Source of the DNA: CAIWHR01 sp963781285
GTDB taxonomy: Bacteria > Pseudomonadota > Gammaproteobacteria > Burkholderiales > Casimicrobiaceae
DNA: 64,000 bases
Reading direction: 5' to 3'
NCBI GenBank assembly: GCA_963781285.1
Contig: CAWAFI010000018.1
Coordinates: forward strand, 248,001-312,000
Below are positions 54,198 through 63,675 of the stretch, piece by piece. The notes under the pieces were generated by a model, which was not told where the DNA came from, did not search any database, and worked only from the letters and a program-made list of their open reading frames with translations. The translations under genes and the position numbers were made by a program. Numbering within the stretch: the stretch's first letter is position 1; each line of letters opens with the position of its first letter.

Positions 54198-54346
54198 CAA
54201 AACGGCACCAGGCATTCCGCTGCGCCGCCGCCGCGCTACACTGGCGGCCGCGGATCCCCGCGGAGAAAGAGGAGCACGACGTTGTGTGCCTGTGAAGACG
54301 GTGCGGCCGGGCTACGCATGCCGGCCGCTGCGCTGCGGGAGCACCG

Positions 54347-55306
54347 TTGACGGCCGCGCCCACCGGCATGCCCGCCATCGTCGCGCTTGGCGAGCCGATG
54401 GTCGAATTCAACCAGGCGCGCGCCGGGGCGCCCGACCACTATTTGCGCGGCTTCGGCGGCGATACGTCGAACATGGCGATTGCGGCAGCGCGCCTCCTCG
54501 GTGCCGCCGGGCAGGTCGGGTATGCGACCCGCGTCGGCGACGACGCATTCGGGCGGATGCTCATCGACCTTTGGCACCGCGAAGGCGTCGACACGCGCGG
54601 CGTCGCCCGCGATCCCGAGGCACCGACCGGGGTCTATTTCGTCACCCACGGGCCGCACGGGCACGAGTTTTCGTACTTGCGTGTCGGCTCGGCGGCGTCG
54701 CGGATCGATGCCGACACGCTGCCCTGCGACGTGATCCGCGGTGCACGCATCCTGCACGTCTCCGGCATCAGCCAGGCGATCAGTGCGTCGGCGTGCGACG
54801 CCGTGTTCGCAGCGATCGAAATGGCGGAGGCCGCCGGGGCACGCATTTCCTTCGATCCCAACCTGCGGCCGAAGCTCTGGCCGCTCGCTCGGGCGCGCGC
54901 CGTGATCATGGCCACGATCGCACAGTGCGACTGGTTCCTGCCAAGCGTCGACGAGGCGAAGACGCTGTCCGGCTACGACGAGGCAGGCGCGATCATCGAC
55001 TGGTGCCACGCCCTCGGCGCGCCGGTGGTCGCCCTGAAGTGTGGCGCCAATGGCGTTATGGTTTCCGACGGACACCGGACCGAGCGCATCGCCGGTCATC
55101 AGGTGCAATGCATCGACGCCACCGGCGCGGGCGACTGCTTCGACGGCGCTTTCGCGGCGCGCACACTAGTCGGCGATACGCCATTCGACGCGGCGCGCTA
55201 TGCGAACGCCGCGGCGGCGCTGGCGACGACCGGCTTCGGTGCCGTGGCACCGCTGCCGCGTGACGCCGATGTTCGCGCATTGCTTGCCGCCGCCGCGCGC
55301 CAATGA
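54347..55306 (+). CDS. kdgK: PfkB-family sugar kinase, probable 2-dehydro-3-deoxygluconokinase
   Basis: This ~319-residue ribokinase-family enzyme has ALGEPMVEFNQARAG near residue 14, the GGDTSNMAIAAARLL substrate loop and the catalytic DATGAGDCFDGAFAA motif near residue 258. The opening GEPMVEF and GGDTSNMA favour KDG kinase over fructokinase. The start is probably TTG 54347, which has GGGAG 6 bases upstream; ATG 54368 is in frame but has no ribosome-binding site. It stands between dgoK and an SDR gene, so two keto-deoxy sugar-acid kinases are adjacent. Confidence 0.85.
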   Translation: MTAAPTGMPAIVALGEPMVEFNQARAGAPDHYLRGFGGDTSNMAIAAARLLGAAGQVGYATRVGDDAFGRMLIDLWHREGVDTRGVARDPEAPTGVYFVTHGPHGHEFSYLRVGSAASRIDADTLPCDVIRGARILHVSGISQAISASACDAVFAAIEMAEAAGARISFDPNLRPKLWPLARARAVIMATIAQCDWFLPSVDEAKTLSGYDEAGAIIDWCHALGAPVVALKCGANGVMVSDGHRTERIAGHQVQCIDATGAGDCFDGAFAARTLVGDTPFDAARYANAAAALATTGFGAVAPLPRDADVRALLAAAARQ

Positions 55307-55313
55307 CATCGGC

Positions 55314-56060
55314 ATGACGCGCGCGACTTTTGCGGACAATCTGTTCGCCGGCCAGGTCGCACTGGTCTCGGGCGGGACGAGCGGCATCGGCGCCGCGATC
55401 GGCGATGCGCTCGCGGCCTGCGGCGCCGTGGTGACGGTGACCGGGGCCACGCAGGCGGAAGCCGATGCCGCGCGTGCGCAGCCGGCGTTTCGCGGCCGCG
55501 ATGCCGTGGCACTCGATGTCCGTCACGGCGCGGCGATCGCCGCGCTCGTCGGCAACCTGCCGCGGCTCGACATCCTCGTCAACTGCGCGGGTGTGATCCG
55601 GCGCGGCGCCGAACACGATCCCGCGATCTTCGCCGATGTCGTCGACATCAACCTGACGGGCACGATGCGCCTGTGCGCGGCGGCACGGCCGCTGCTCGCA
55701 AAATCAAGGGGATGCATCGTCAATACCGCGTCGATTCTGACATTTTTCGGCGGCGGCCTGGTCCCCGGCTACAGTGCCAGCAAGGGCGGCGTCGCACAGC
55801 TTACGAAATCGCTGGCAATTGCGTACGCGAAGGATAAAATCCGCGTCAACGCGATTGCGCCGGGCTGGGTCACCACCTCGCTCACGCAGGCGTTGCAGGA
55901 CGATCGCGAGCGCAGTGCCGCCATTCTCGCCCGCACGCCGCTCGGACGCTGGGGGGAACCGGCCGATATCGCGGGAACCGTCGTGTTCCTGTGCTCGCCG
56001 GCGGCGGAATTCGTCACCGGCGCGGTGATCCCGGTCGATGGCGGTTATCTGGTTGCGTGA
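55314..56060 (+). CDS. Short-chain dehydrogenase/reductase
   Basis: This 248-residue classical SDR has the cofactor loop SGGTSGIGAAIGDAL, NCAG, the catalytic Ser (NTASIL) and YSASKGG. The VNAIAPGWVTTSLT and PVDGGYLVA ends are typical of the fold. It starts 7 bases after the kinase, so it is likely a sugar-acid or keto-deoxy-sugar oxidoreductase of the same pathway (KduD-like). The exact substrate is not clear. Confidence 0.88.
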   Translation: MTRATFADNLFAGQVALVSGGTSGIGAAIGDALAACGAVVTVTGATQAEADAARAQPAFRGRDAVALDVRHGAAIAALVGNLPRLDILVNCAGVIRRGAEHDPAIFADVVDINLTGTMRLCAAARPLLAKSRGCIVNTASILTFFGGGLVPGYSASKGGVAQLTKSLAIAYAKDKIRVNAIAPGWVTTSLTQALQDDRERSAAILARTPLGRWGEPADIAGTVVFLCSPAAEFVTGAVIPVDGGYLVA

Positions 56061-56074
56061 ATGAGGGGGTGGGG

Positions 56075-56380
56075 ATGCGCGTCACACCAAACACAAGAAC
56101 GGCGCGTCACGCACCGATCGCGAAGGCGGCAGCGCCCACACCGATTGCCATGGCGGTGCGCCATCTCGAAGCGGGCGAGTGGCAGGCGGCGCACGAGCTG
56201 GTGCAGAAGGATGCGACGTTGCTCGGTTGCTGGGCGCACGGCATCGTCCACCTGATCGAGGGCGACCTCGAAAACGCCAAGTACTGGTACCGGCGCGCGC
56301 ATCGGCCGCTGCCGCACGGCAACACTGCAGCAGCGGAAATCGCCGCGCTCAAGGCTTCGCTCAAGCAAGGGACGCAGTGA
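56075..56380 (+). CDS. Small TPR-like uncharacterised protein
   Basis: This 101-residue helical protein begins with a polar stretch and continues with LEAGEWQAAHELVQKDATLL and LIEGDLENAKYWYRRAHRPL, which read as one to two tetratricopeptide-like helical pairs. A GGGGGTGGGG purine run precedes ATG 56075. The stop overlaps the cupin GTG (GTGA), so the two are coupled and may work as a pair. Confidence 0.72.
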   Translation: MRVTPNTRTARHAPIAKAAAPTPIAMAVRHLEAGEWQAAHELVQKDATLLGCWAHGIVHLIEGDLENAKYWYRRAHRPLPHGNTAAAEIAALKASLKQGTQ

Positions 56381-56871
56381 CCGCGCCGCAAGTCCTCGCG
56401 GCGCACGGTATCCAACCCGAGATCGCGGTCAGGGCGATTCCCGACGACGAGCGCGTGTGGGTACCGCAGGCGGCGAGCGTCTGGTTCCGGCCGCTTCTGC
56501 TCAACACGGTTAGCGGCGGCTGGTGCAACCTGCTGCGCGTGCGCAAGTCCGGCGTGCTGCATCGGCACCGGCACCCGATGGCTGTCACCGGCTATGTAAT
56601 CAAGGGGCGGTGGAAGTACCTCGAGCACGACTGGATGGCGGAGGAGGGCAGCTTCGTCTACGAGCCGCCGGGCGAAATCCACACGCTGACGGTACCCGCC
56701 GATTGCCCAGAGATGGTCACGTGCTTCAACATCAGCGGCGCGATGATCTACCTCGACGAGGCAGACCGCACGATCGGGTACGAGGACGTTTGGACGAAGA
56801 TCGAGATGTGCCGCCAGCATTACGCCGCAAGCGGGCTCGGTGCGGATTACGTCGATCGGTTTGTTCGCTGA
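56377..56871 (+). CDS. Cupin-domain protein (2,4'-dihydroxyacetophenone dioxygenase-like)
   Basis: This 164-residue single-domain cupin has the metal-site histidines HRHRHPMAVTGYVIKGRW and the later PPGEIHTLTVPADCPE. The overall pattern resembles annotated 2,4'-dihydroxyacetophenone dioxygenases, which cleave C-C bonds. In this sugar-acid neighbourhood an isomerase or regulator-like cupin is equally possible. GTG 56377 overlaps the upstream stop. Confidence 0.78.
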   Translation: MTAPQVLAAHGIQPEIAVRAIPDDERVWVPQAASVWFRPLLLNTVSGGWCNLLRVRKSGVLHRHRHPMAVTGYVIKGRWKYLEHDWMAEEGSFVYEPPGEIHTLTVPADCPEMVTCFNISGAMIYLDEADRTIGYEDVWTKIEMCRQHYAASGLGADYVDRFVR

Positions 56872-56943
56872 CTGAACGTCCCCGCGCTCGTCACGGCCGA
56901 TGTCGTGATCGCGGTGCGCTCGCTTGCGCGGAGGGAGGTTCGC

Positions 56944-57339
56944 ATGCCCTGGGGCGGAATTCTCGCGGTTGGCGGCGGCGCCGCCGTCGGTGCCTGGTTG
57001 CGCTGGGGTTTGGGCATCCTGCTCAATCCAGTCTTCCCAACACTCCCGCTCGGTACGCTCGCGGCGAACCTTTCCGGCGGCCTGCTGATGGGCTTCGCGA
57101 TGGAGCTGATGACCCGCCACGCGGTACTGCTGCCTGAGGCACGGCTGCTTGTGACTACCGGCTTCCTCGGCGGGCTCACGACCTTTTCGGCGTTTTCCGC
57201 CGAGGTCGTCACGCTGCTGCTGCGCCGGGAATACCTCTGGGGAACGATCGCAATCGTCGCTCACGTGGCGGGCTCGGTTGCGATGACGATCGCCGGCATC
57301 CTGCTGATCCGCGCGCTCTACGCTTGGGGGGGTTCATGA
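56944..57339 (+). CDS. crcB: Fluoride channel FluC/CrcB
   Basis: This 131-residue protein has four transmembrane helices and the Fluc motifs GGGAAVGAWLRWGLG, GTLAANLSGGLLMGF and GFLGGLTTFSAFSAEV (the phenylalanine-box helix). It forms a dual-topology dimer that exports F-. GGGAGG lies 6 bases before ATG 56944, so I reject the in-frame start at 56905. I looked for a fluoride riboswitch upstream and saw none. The DUF190 gene is coupled by ATGA. Confidence 0.92.
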   Translation: MPWGGILAVGGGAAVGAWLRWGLGILLNPVFPTLPLGTLAANLSGGLLMGFAMELMTRHAVLLPEARLLVTTGFLGGLTTFSAFSAEVVTLLLRREYLWGTIAIVAHVAGSVAMTIAGILLIRALYAWGGS

Positions 57340-57659
57340 AAGGCACGCTGCTGCGCTTCTACGTGCACGAGAACCGGAAGCATCGCCACATCGCGCTCTA
57401 CGAGTGGCTGCTGGAGCAGGCGAAGAAGATGGGCATCCACGGCGGGTCGGCGTTCCGCGCGATCGCCGGATTCGGTCGCCACGGCATCCTGCACGAGGAG
57501 CACTTCTTCGAGCTGGCGGCGGACATGACCGTGGAAATCGAGTTCGTCGTGAGCGACGAGGAGGCGCAACGGCTGCTCGACCTGCTGCAGCGCGAGCAGG
57601 TCAGCATCTTCTATGCACGCCTTCCAGCCGAGTTCGGCGTGATCGAAGGCAACCACTGA
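57336..57659 (+). CDS. DUF190-domain protein
   Basis: This 107-residue soluble protein has the DUF190 pattern (LLRFYVHENRKHRHIALYEW, GGSAFRAIAGFG, VEIEFVVSDEE), a ferredoxin-like fold similar to PII proteins. It is commonly linked with crcB genes; here its ATG overlaps the crcB stop. A role in regulating fluoride export is inferred from this association. Confidence 0.9.
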   Translation: MKGTLLRFYVHENRKHRHIALYEWLLEQAKKMGIHGGSAFRAIAGFGRHGILHEEHFFELAADMTVEIEFVVSDEEAQRLLDLLQREQVSIFYARLPAEFGVIEGNH

Positions 57660-57794
57660 TGCGCAGATCCTTCCGCAATGACCGACGTCCGCGTGCTGGT
57701 GTCCTGGCTCGGTGGCGAGAGGTCCATGCCGCCCAACGTGCGGCGACCGTCGTCCGCTAAACTGATCGCCTTCACCATCGATCGAGGTCCTGCC

Positions 57795-58770
57795 ATGCCC
57801 CGTGCCATCCGTGTCCATGCCACCGGCGGTCCCGAAGTGCTCCTATTGGAGGAAGTCGCCGTCGGCGATCCGGGCCCGGGCGAAGCGCGCGTGCGCCACA
57901 CGGCGATCGGCGTCAACTACATCGACACCTATCATCGCGGCGGGCTCTACAAGCTCCCGCTGCCGACGGGGCTCGGCACCGAGGCCGCGGGCGTCGTCGA
58001 GGCCGTCGGCGCCGGCGTCGATTGGGTCAAGGCGGGCGATCGGGTCGCCTACTGCGGCGGGCCGCTCGGTGCGTACAGCGAAGTGCGCGTGATGCCCGCG
58101 GAGCGCCTCGTCAAGCTCCCCGACGGCATTTCCGATCGCTCCGCGGCCACGCTGATGCTGAAGGGCCTCACCGTGCAATACCTGTTCCGCCAGACGCACA
58201 AGCTCAAGGCCGGCGACACGATCCTGTTTCACGCGGCAGCCGGTGGCGTCGGGCTCATCGCCTGCCAGTGGGCGCGCGCGCTGGGCGTCACGATGATCGG
58301 CACCGTCGGGTCCGACGACAAGGCAGCGCTCGCGAAGGCCAACGGCTGCACGCACACGATCGTCTACACGCGCGAGAATTTCGTCGAGCGCGTGAAGGCG
58401 CTTACCGGCGGCAAGGGCGTGCCGGTCGTCTACGACGGCATCGGCAAGGACACGTTTCCCGCGTCGCTCGATTGCATCTCTGCCGCGCGGGCTTTCGTCA
58501 GCTACGGCAACGCGTCCGGTGCGATTCCCGCGTTCGACATCCTGCTCCTGTCGCAGAAGGGCTCGCTGTACGCAACGCGTCCGACGCTGTTCACTTACGC
58601 CGCGAAACGCGAGGACCTGACCGGCGATGGCCGACGAGCTGTTCGAGCTGGTGCAATCGGGCAAGATCGTCAGCGAGCCGCGGCAGACGTTCGCACTGAA
58701 GGATGCCGCGACCGCGCATCGCGCGCTCGAATCGCGCGGGACGACCGGTGCGACGGTGCTGCTGCCCTAG
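57795..58770 (+). CDS. NADPH:quinone oxidoreductase, zinc-independent MDR family (frame broken once)
   Basis: Restored to 324 residues, this medium-chain reductase has GVNYIDTYHRGGLYKLPLPT near residue 38, LMLKGLTVQYLFR and the NADPH loop HAAAGGVGLIACQWARALG. These are hallmarks of the QOR/crystallin-type enzymes. One extra base near 58623 separates KREDLT from MADELFELVQSGKI; the C-terminus (TTGATVLLP) is then normal. It converges with the NAD(P)HX repair gene, and the two stops share three bases. Confidence 0.88.
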
Positions 58771-60259
58771 CGGGCGGCGTTCAGCAGGGTGCGCCCCGCC
58801 GGCGCAAGCATCGGCAGCAGTGAGACCGATCGGGCCGCGGCCACCGGCGACACAGGCATCCGCGGCGGCGCCGTGCAGACACACGGCAAGCCGCAGCGCG
58901 GTCCTTCCATCGAGGCCCTGCGCGAGGAACGCGCCGGCGAACCCGGTCAGCACGTCGCCGGTGCCGGCACTCGCCAGACGCCGGATTGCCGCTCGCATTG
59001 ATGTCCCACGTGCCGTCGGGGTGGGCGAGCACACTGCCCGCACCTTTGACCACGACCGACGCGTTGAGCTTGGCCGCGAGTTTCAGCGCCGCGGCAACGC
59101 GGTCGGCTTGCACGTCGGCCACGGTCGTGCCGAGCAGCCGCGCCGCCTCCGCGGGATGCGGCGTCGCGAGCGTCGGAAGGTTTCGGGCTGCGACCGCGGC
59201 TGCGAGCGCCGGATCGGAGGCGATCAGATTCAGCGCATCGGCGTCGAGCGCGATCGGAACACGTTCGGCGACCGCGCGCGCGACCAACCGCTTCGCCGTA
59301 TCGCTGGTGCCGAGTCCCGGTCCGCACGCGATGGCTTCGGCGCCCGCGCTCATGACCGCGTCCGCCTCACGCAGCATCAGTTCCGGCTGGCCGCCGTCGA
59401 CGGGCGGATGATCCGCGGCGGCGAAGCCGACCCAGACCTTGCCCGTCCCCACGTGGAGCGCGGCGCGTCCCGCGAGCAGCGGCGCGCCGGTCATGCCGGC
59501 GGCACCGCCGACGATCGCCAGCGTGCCAAACGTGCCCTTGTGCACGTTTCGCTGCCGTCGCCGCAGCCCTTCGGGAAGTGCCGCCGCGAGCGTCGTCCAG
59601 TCGAGCCGATGCCCCGGCGCCGACGCGATTTTCTCCGGATCGAGACCGAGCGGATGCACGGACACTGTGCCGCAACAGTCGATGCCGTCATTGGTCAGCA
59701 ATCCCGGCTTCAGGGCGATGAATGTCGCGGTGGCGGTCGCGCGGATCGTCGGCTTGAACGCCACGCCGGTGTCGGCGTCAAGGCCGCTCGGCACGTCGAG
59801 CGCGACGATCGGCACCCCCGAGGCGTTGGCGCGCATCGCGAGTGACGCATAGTCGGCGGACAGAGCACGCGCGAGTCCGATGCCGAAAAGGCCGTCGACG
59901 ATCAACGTCCCGTGCCAGCCTGGCGGAATGTCGTCGACGGTCGTGCCGCCTGCGTCGATGAACGCCCGGTGGGCGGCGACCGCGTCGGGCGGCAGCTTCG
60001 CCGCGTCGGCACGAAACACGACGGTGGTCTCGAAAAACCATTGCCGCAACCACCGGGCAACGACGAACGCATCGCCGCCGTTGTTGCCCGGTCCCGCGAG
60101 CACAAGAACGGCGCCGCCACCATTCCCCGCCATCGTCCGCACCACTCCGGCAGCCGCTAGACCGGCGCGCTCCATCAGGGGATCTCCCCGGGCGGCGGCC
60201 TCGACCACGCGCAGGTCGGCGGTGCGATAGACGGGCGCGAGCGCGGGCAGGACGGCCAT
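58767..60259 (-). CDS. nnr: Bifunctional NAD(P)HX epimerase/dehydratase (frame broken twice)
   Basis: Restored to 496 residues, this enzyme repairs hydrated NAD(P)H. The N-terminal YjeF_N epimerase domain has LAGPGNNGGDAFVVARWL near residue 55 and VPSGLDADTG. The C-terminal dehydratase domain has GGAAGMTGAPLLAGRAAL, ATPHPAEAARLLG, VVVKGAGSVLA and the ASAGTGDVLTGFAGAFLAQG motif. Single extra bases near 58981 and 58812 break the last ~70 codons; after correction the protein ends at a stop at 58767-58769. Start at 60259 (MAVLPALAPVYRTADLRVVE). Confidence 0.9.
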
Positions 60260-60312
60260 GGCCGGATTATAGGCGGTGGGACTGCCGCATCCTGCCGCAG
60301 AAAGGCAGCAAA

Positions 60313-60342
60313 TGGACAAACCCGAGGCCGCGCCGCTACACT
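60313..60342 (+). promoter_or_regulatory. Sigma-70-type promoter of the glutamate/aspartate ABC operon
   Basis: A TGGACA -35 box (60313-60318, 5 of 6 to consensus) and a TACACT -10 box (60337-60342, 4 of 6) are 18 bp apart. They point at gltI, leaving a leader of about 95 bases that ends in the AGGAGGAATTCC ribosome-binding region. This is the best-looking housekeeping promoter I found in the window. Confidence 0.55.
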
Positions 60343-60445
60343 AGCCCGCCGGTAATGCCGGACGTACCGTGAGGCGCAGGCGCCCGGCGGTCGACTCCGC
60401 ATTTTCCAAATTTGCCCCGCCAGGCTGATCCCCAGGAGGAATTCC

Positions 60446-61361
60446 ATGAAGCTGTTACCCAAAGCCGGTTTCGCGATCGTTGCCGCTGCCTTCGCGCTGG
60501 CGGCGCACGCGCAGGAACTCACCGGCACACTCAAGAAGGTCAAGGACACCGGCACGATCACGCTCGGCGACGCGCGAGTCGTCGGGCGCGCTGGCCTACA
60601 CGCTCGGTGACGGCAAGTACGTCGGGCTTCCATACCGAGATGGGCGACAAGATCGCCGCGGACATCCAGAAGCAGCTCAAGATGCCGAAGCTCGACATCA
60701 AGTATCCAGCCGGTGACGTCGCAGAACCGCATTCCGCTGGTGCAGAACGGCACGGTGGACCTGGAGTGCGGCTCGACGACCAACAACGCGGCGCGGCAGA
60801 AGGACGTGGCGTTCGCGATGACGACCTACGTCGAGGAAGGCCGCATCGTGGTCAAGGCCAACTCGCCGATCAAGGGAATCGCGGATCTCAACGGCAAGAC
60901 GGTCGCGACGACGACCGGGACCACGTCGGTGCAGACGTTGCGCAAGAACAAGCGCGCCGCCAACATGGACTTCAAGGAAGTTTTCGGCAAGGACCACGCC
61001 GACAGCTTCCTGCTGCTCGAGACCGGCCGCGCCGACGCGTTCGTGATGGACGGGCAGATCCTCGCCGGTCTCGTCTCCAAGTCGAAGAACCCGGCCGACT
61101 ACAAGATCCTTGGCGGAAGTGCTGAGCGTCGAGCCGATTGCCTGCATGATGCGCAAGGACGACCCGGCGTTCAAGAAGGCGGTCGACGACAGCATCAAGG
61201 CGATGGTCAAGAGCGGCGAGCTCGCGAAGATGTACGACAAGTGGTTCGTGCAGCCGATCCCGCCGGCCAACACCAAGGTCGGATTGCCGTTGTCGGACGC
61301 CACCAAGAACGCGTGGAACAATCCGAACGACAAGCCGATGGAAGAGTACGCGATGCCGTAG
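60446..61361 (+). CDS. gltI: Glutamate/aspartate ABC transporter substrate-binding protein (frame broken four times)
   Basis: Removing four single extra bases (near 60572, 60625, 60706 and 61115) gives a 303-residue periplasmic binding protein. It has a signal peptide (KLLPKAGFAIVAAAFALAAHA), then ELTGTLKKVKDTGTITLG, the SQNRIPLVQNGTVDLECGST ligand segment, GKTVATTTGTTSVQTLRK and DAFVMDGQILA. These match GltI-type glutamate/aspartate receptors. AGGAGG precedes the ATG. A hairpin terminator-like element separates it from the permease genes. Confidence 0.88.
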
Positions 61362-61412
61362 GCGACACCATCGGCAGGCGCGGGTACGGCTGCCGCGTGC
61401 CACTGCAGCGAA

Positions 61413-61447
61413 AGCGCGGCGACGGGACATCCGCGTCGCGCTTTTTT
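61413..61447 (+). terminator. Intrinsic terminator or attenuator between gltI and gltJ
   Basis: AGCGCG-(GCG bulge)-ACG at 61413-61424 pairs with CGTCGCGCT at 61434-61442 around a 9-base loop, giving a GC-rich 9-bp stem followed by a T run to 61447. It lies 52 bases after the gltI stop. Such partial terminators commonly make the binding protein more abundant than the permease and ATPase encoded downstream. Confidence 0.72.
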
Positions 61448-61484
61448 CTGACCTGCACTCGAACGACAGCGGGGAGACGGCTTG

Positions 61485-62192
61485 ATGAGCTGGGATTGGC
61501 AGGTTTTCTTCCAGGATACCGGGGGCGGGCAGACCTATCTCAACTGGATGATGTCGGCGTGGGGCTGGACGCTCCTGGTCTCCGGGTGCTCGCTGGTGGT
61601 GGCGCTGGCGACGGGTTCGCTGATGGGCATCCTGCGCACGACGCCGGTCAAGGCGTTCGTCTGGATCGGCAACGCCTGGACCGAGCTCTTCCGCAACATC
61701 CCGCTGCTGGTGCAGATCTTCCTCTGGTACCACGTCATTCCGTCGATTTTCAAGAGCGCTGCAGGCGCGTTCCTGATTTCATCGCGGTCGTGATCGCGCT
61801 CGGCTTCTTCACGTCGGCGCGCATCGCCGAGCAGGTCAAGGCGGGCATCCAGGCGCTGCCCAAGGGCCAGCGCTACGCGGGTCTGGCCATGGGTCTCACG
61901 CTGCCGCAGACCTACCGGTACGTGCTGCTGCCGATGGCGTTTCGCATCGTCATTCCGCCGCTGACGAGCGAGTCGATGAACATCATCAAGAATTCGTCGG
62001 TGGCGTTTGCCGTGAGCATCTCCGAGCTGACGTTCTTCGCGATGCAGGCGCAGGAGGAGACCTCGCGCGGCGTCGAGATCTACCTCGCGGTCACCGGTCC
62101 TGTATTTCGTCTCGGCGTTCGCGGTCAATCGGGTCGCGTCGTTCATCGAGAAGCGGGTGCAGGTGCCCGGCATGATCGGGAGCGCCAAATGA
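61485..62192 (+). CDS. gltJ: Glutamate/aspartate ABC transporter permease 1 (frame broken twice)
   Basis: This ~235-residue HisM/GltJ-type permease begins MSWDWQVFFQDTGGGQTYLN and has the family core WTELFRNIPLLVQIFLWYHV. The conserved cytoplasmic coupling loop includes GIQALPKGQRYAGLAMGLTL. The frame changes between 61761 and 61780 (net loss of one base or gain of two), and one extra base occurs near 62096. The stop overlaps the gltK ATG (ATGA). It forms half of the membrane channel for acidic amino acids. Confidence 0.84.
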
Positions 62193-62857
62193 ACCTGAGC
62201 TTCGCGTTCTTCGACTGGAACGTCGTCTCGAGCTTCATTCTCAAGGGCTTCTTCTTCTCCGTCCAGCTCACGCTGTTCGCGATGGTCGGCGGCATCGCGC
62301 TTGGGCACGGTGATCGCGCTGATGCGGCTGTCGGGCAAGAAGTGGCTGGTCCTGCCCGCCGCGTTCTACGTGAACACGCTGCGTTCGATTCCGCTGGTGA
62401 TGGTGATCCTGTGGTTCTTCCTGCTCATTCCGTTGCTGATCGGCCGGCCGCTGGGCGCCGAACTGTCCGCGATCATCACGTTCACGGTGTTCGAGGCGGC
62501 GTACTACTCGGAGATCATGCGTGCCGGCATCCAGTCGGTGCCGCAAGGGCCAGGTCTCGGCGGGCTACGCGGTCGGGAATGACCTATGCGCAGTGCATGA
62601 AGCTCATCGTGCTGCCGCAGGCGTTCCGCAACATGCTGCCGGTGCTGCTCACGCAGACCATCATCCTGTTCCAGGACACGTCGCTGGTGTATGCGGTCGG
62701 CGCCTACGACCTGTTGAAGGGCTTCGAGGTGGCGGGCAAGAACTTCAACCGGCCGGTCGAGATGTACCTGCTCGCGGCGGTCACCTATTTCGTCATCTGC
62801 TTCAGCCTGTCGATGCTCGTGCGCCAGCTGCAGAAGAAGATCGCCATCATCCGCTGA
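62189..62857 (+). CDS. gltK: Glutamate/aspartate ABC transporter permease 2 (frame broken three times)
   Basis: After removal of extra bases near 62304, 62548 and 62576 this is a 221-residue permease. It has NTLRSIPLVMVILWFFLLIP, FTVFEAAYYSEIMRAGIQSV and the EAA-loop remnant PQGQVSAGYAVGMTYAQCMK, then LPQAFRNMLPVLLTQTIILF. It pairs with GltJ. The gltL ATG follows 26 bases later. Confidence 0.84.
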   Translation: MNLSFAFFDWNVVSSFILKGFFFSVQLTLFAMVGGIALGHGDRADAAVGQEVAGPARRVLREHAAFDSAGDGDPVVLPAHSVADRPAAGRRTVRDHHVHGVRGGVLLGDHACRHPVGAARARSRRATRSGMTYAQCMKLIVLPQAFRNMLPVLLTQTIILFQDTSLVYAVGAYDLLKGFEVAGKNFNRPVEMYLLAAVTYFVICFSLSMLVRQLQKKIAIIR

Positions 62858-62883
62858 ATCTGAAGGAACGAGAAGAGCGCGCC

Positions 62884-63614
<731 letters not shown>

Positions 63615-63675
63615 AGATGGAAAGCGGGGTGCAGTTCGTCGCCGTAACGGGCGAGGTGCACCACGACCCTGGGCC

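Noticed and set aside
56872..56943. Fluoride riboswitch upstream of crcB
   Set aside because: No crcB-motif conserved segments could be found in the 72-base gap.
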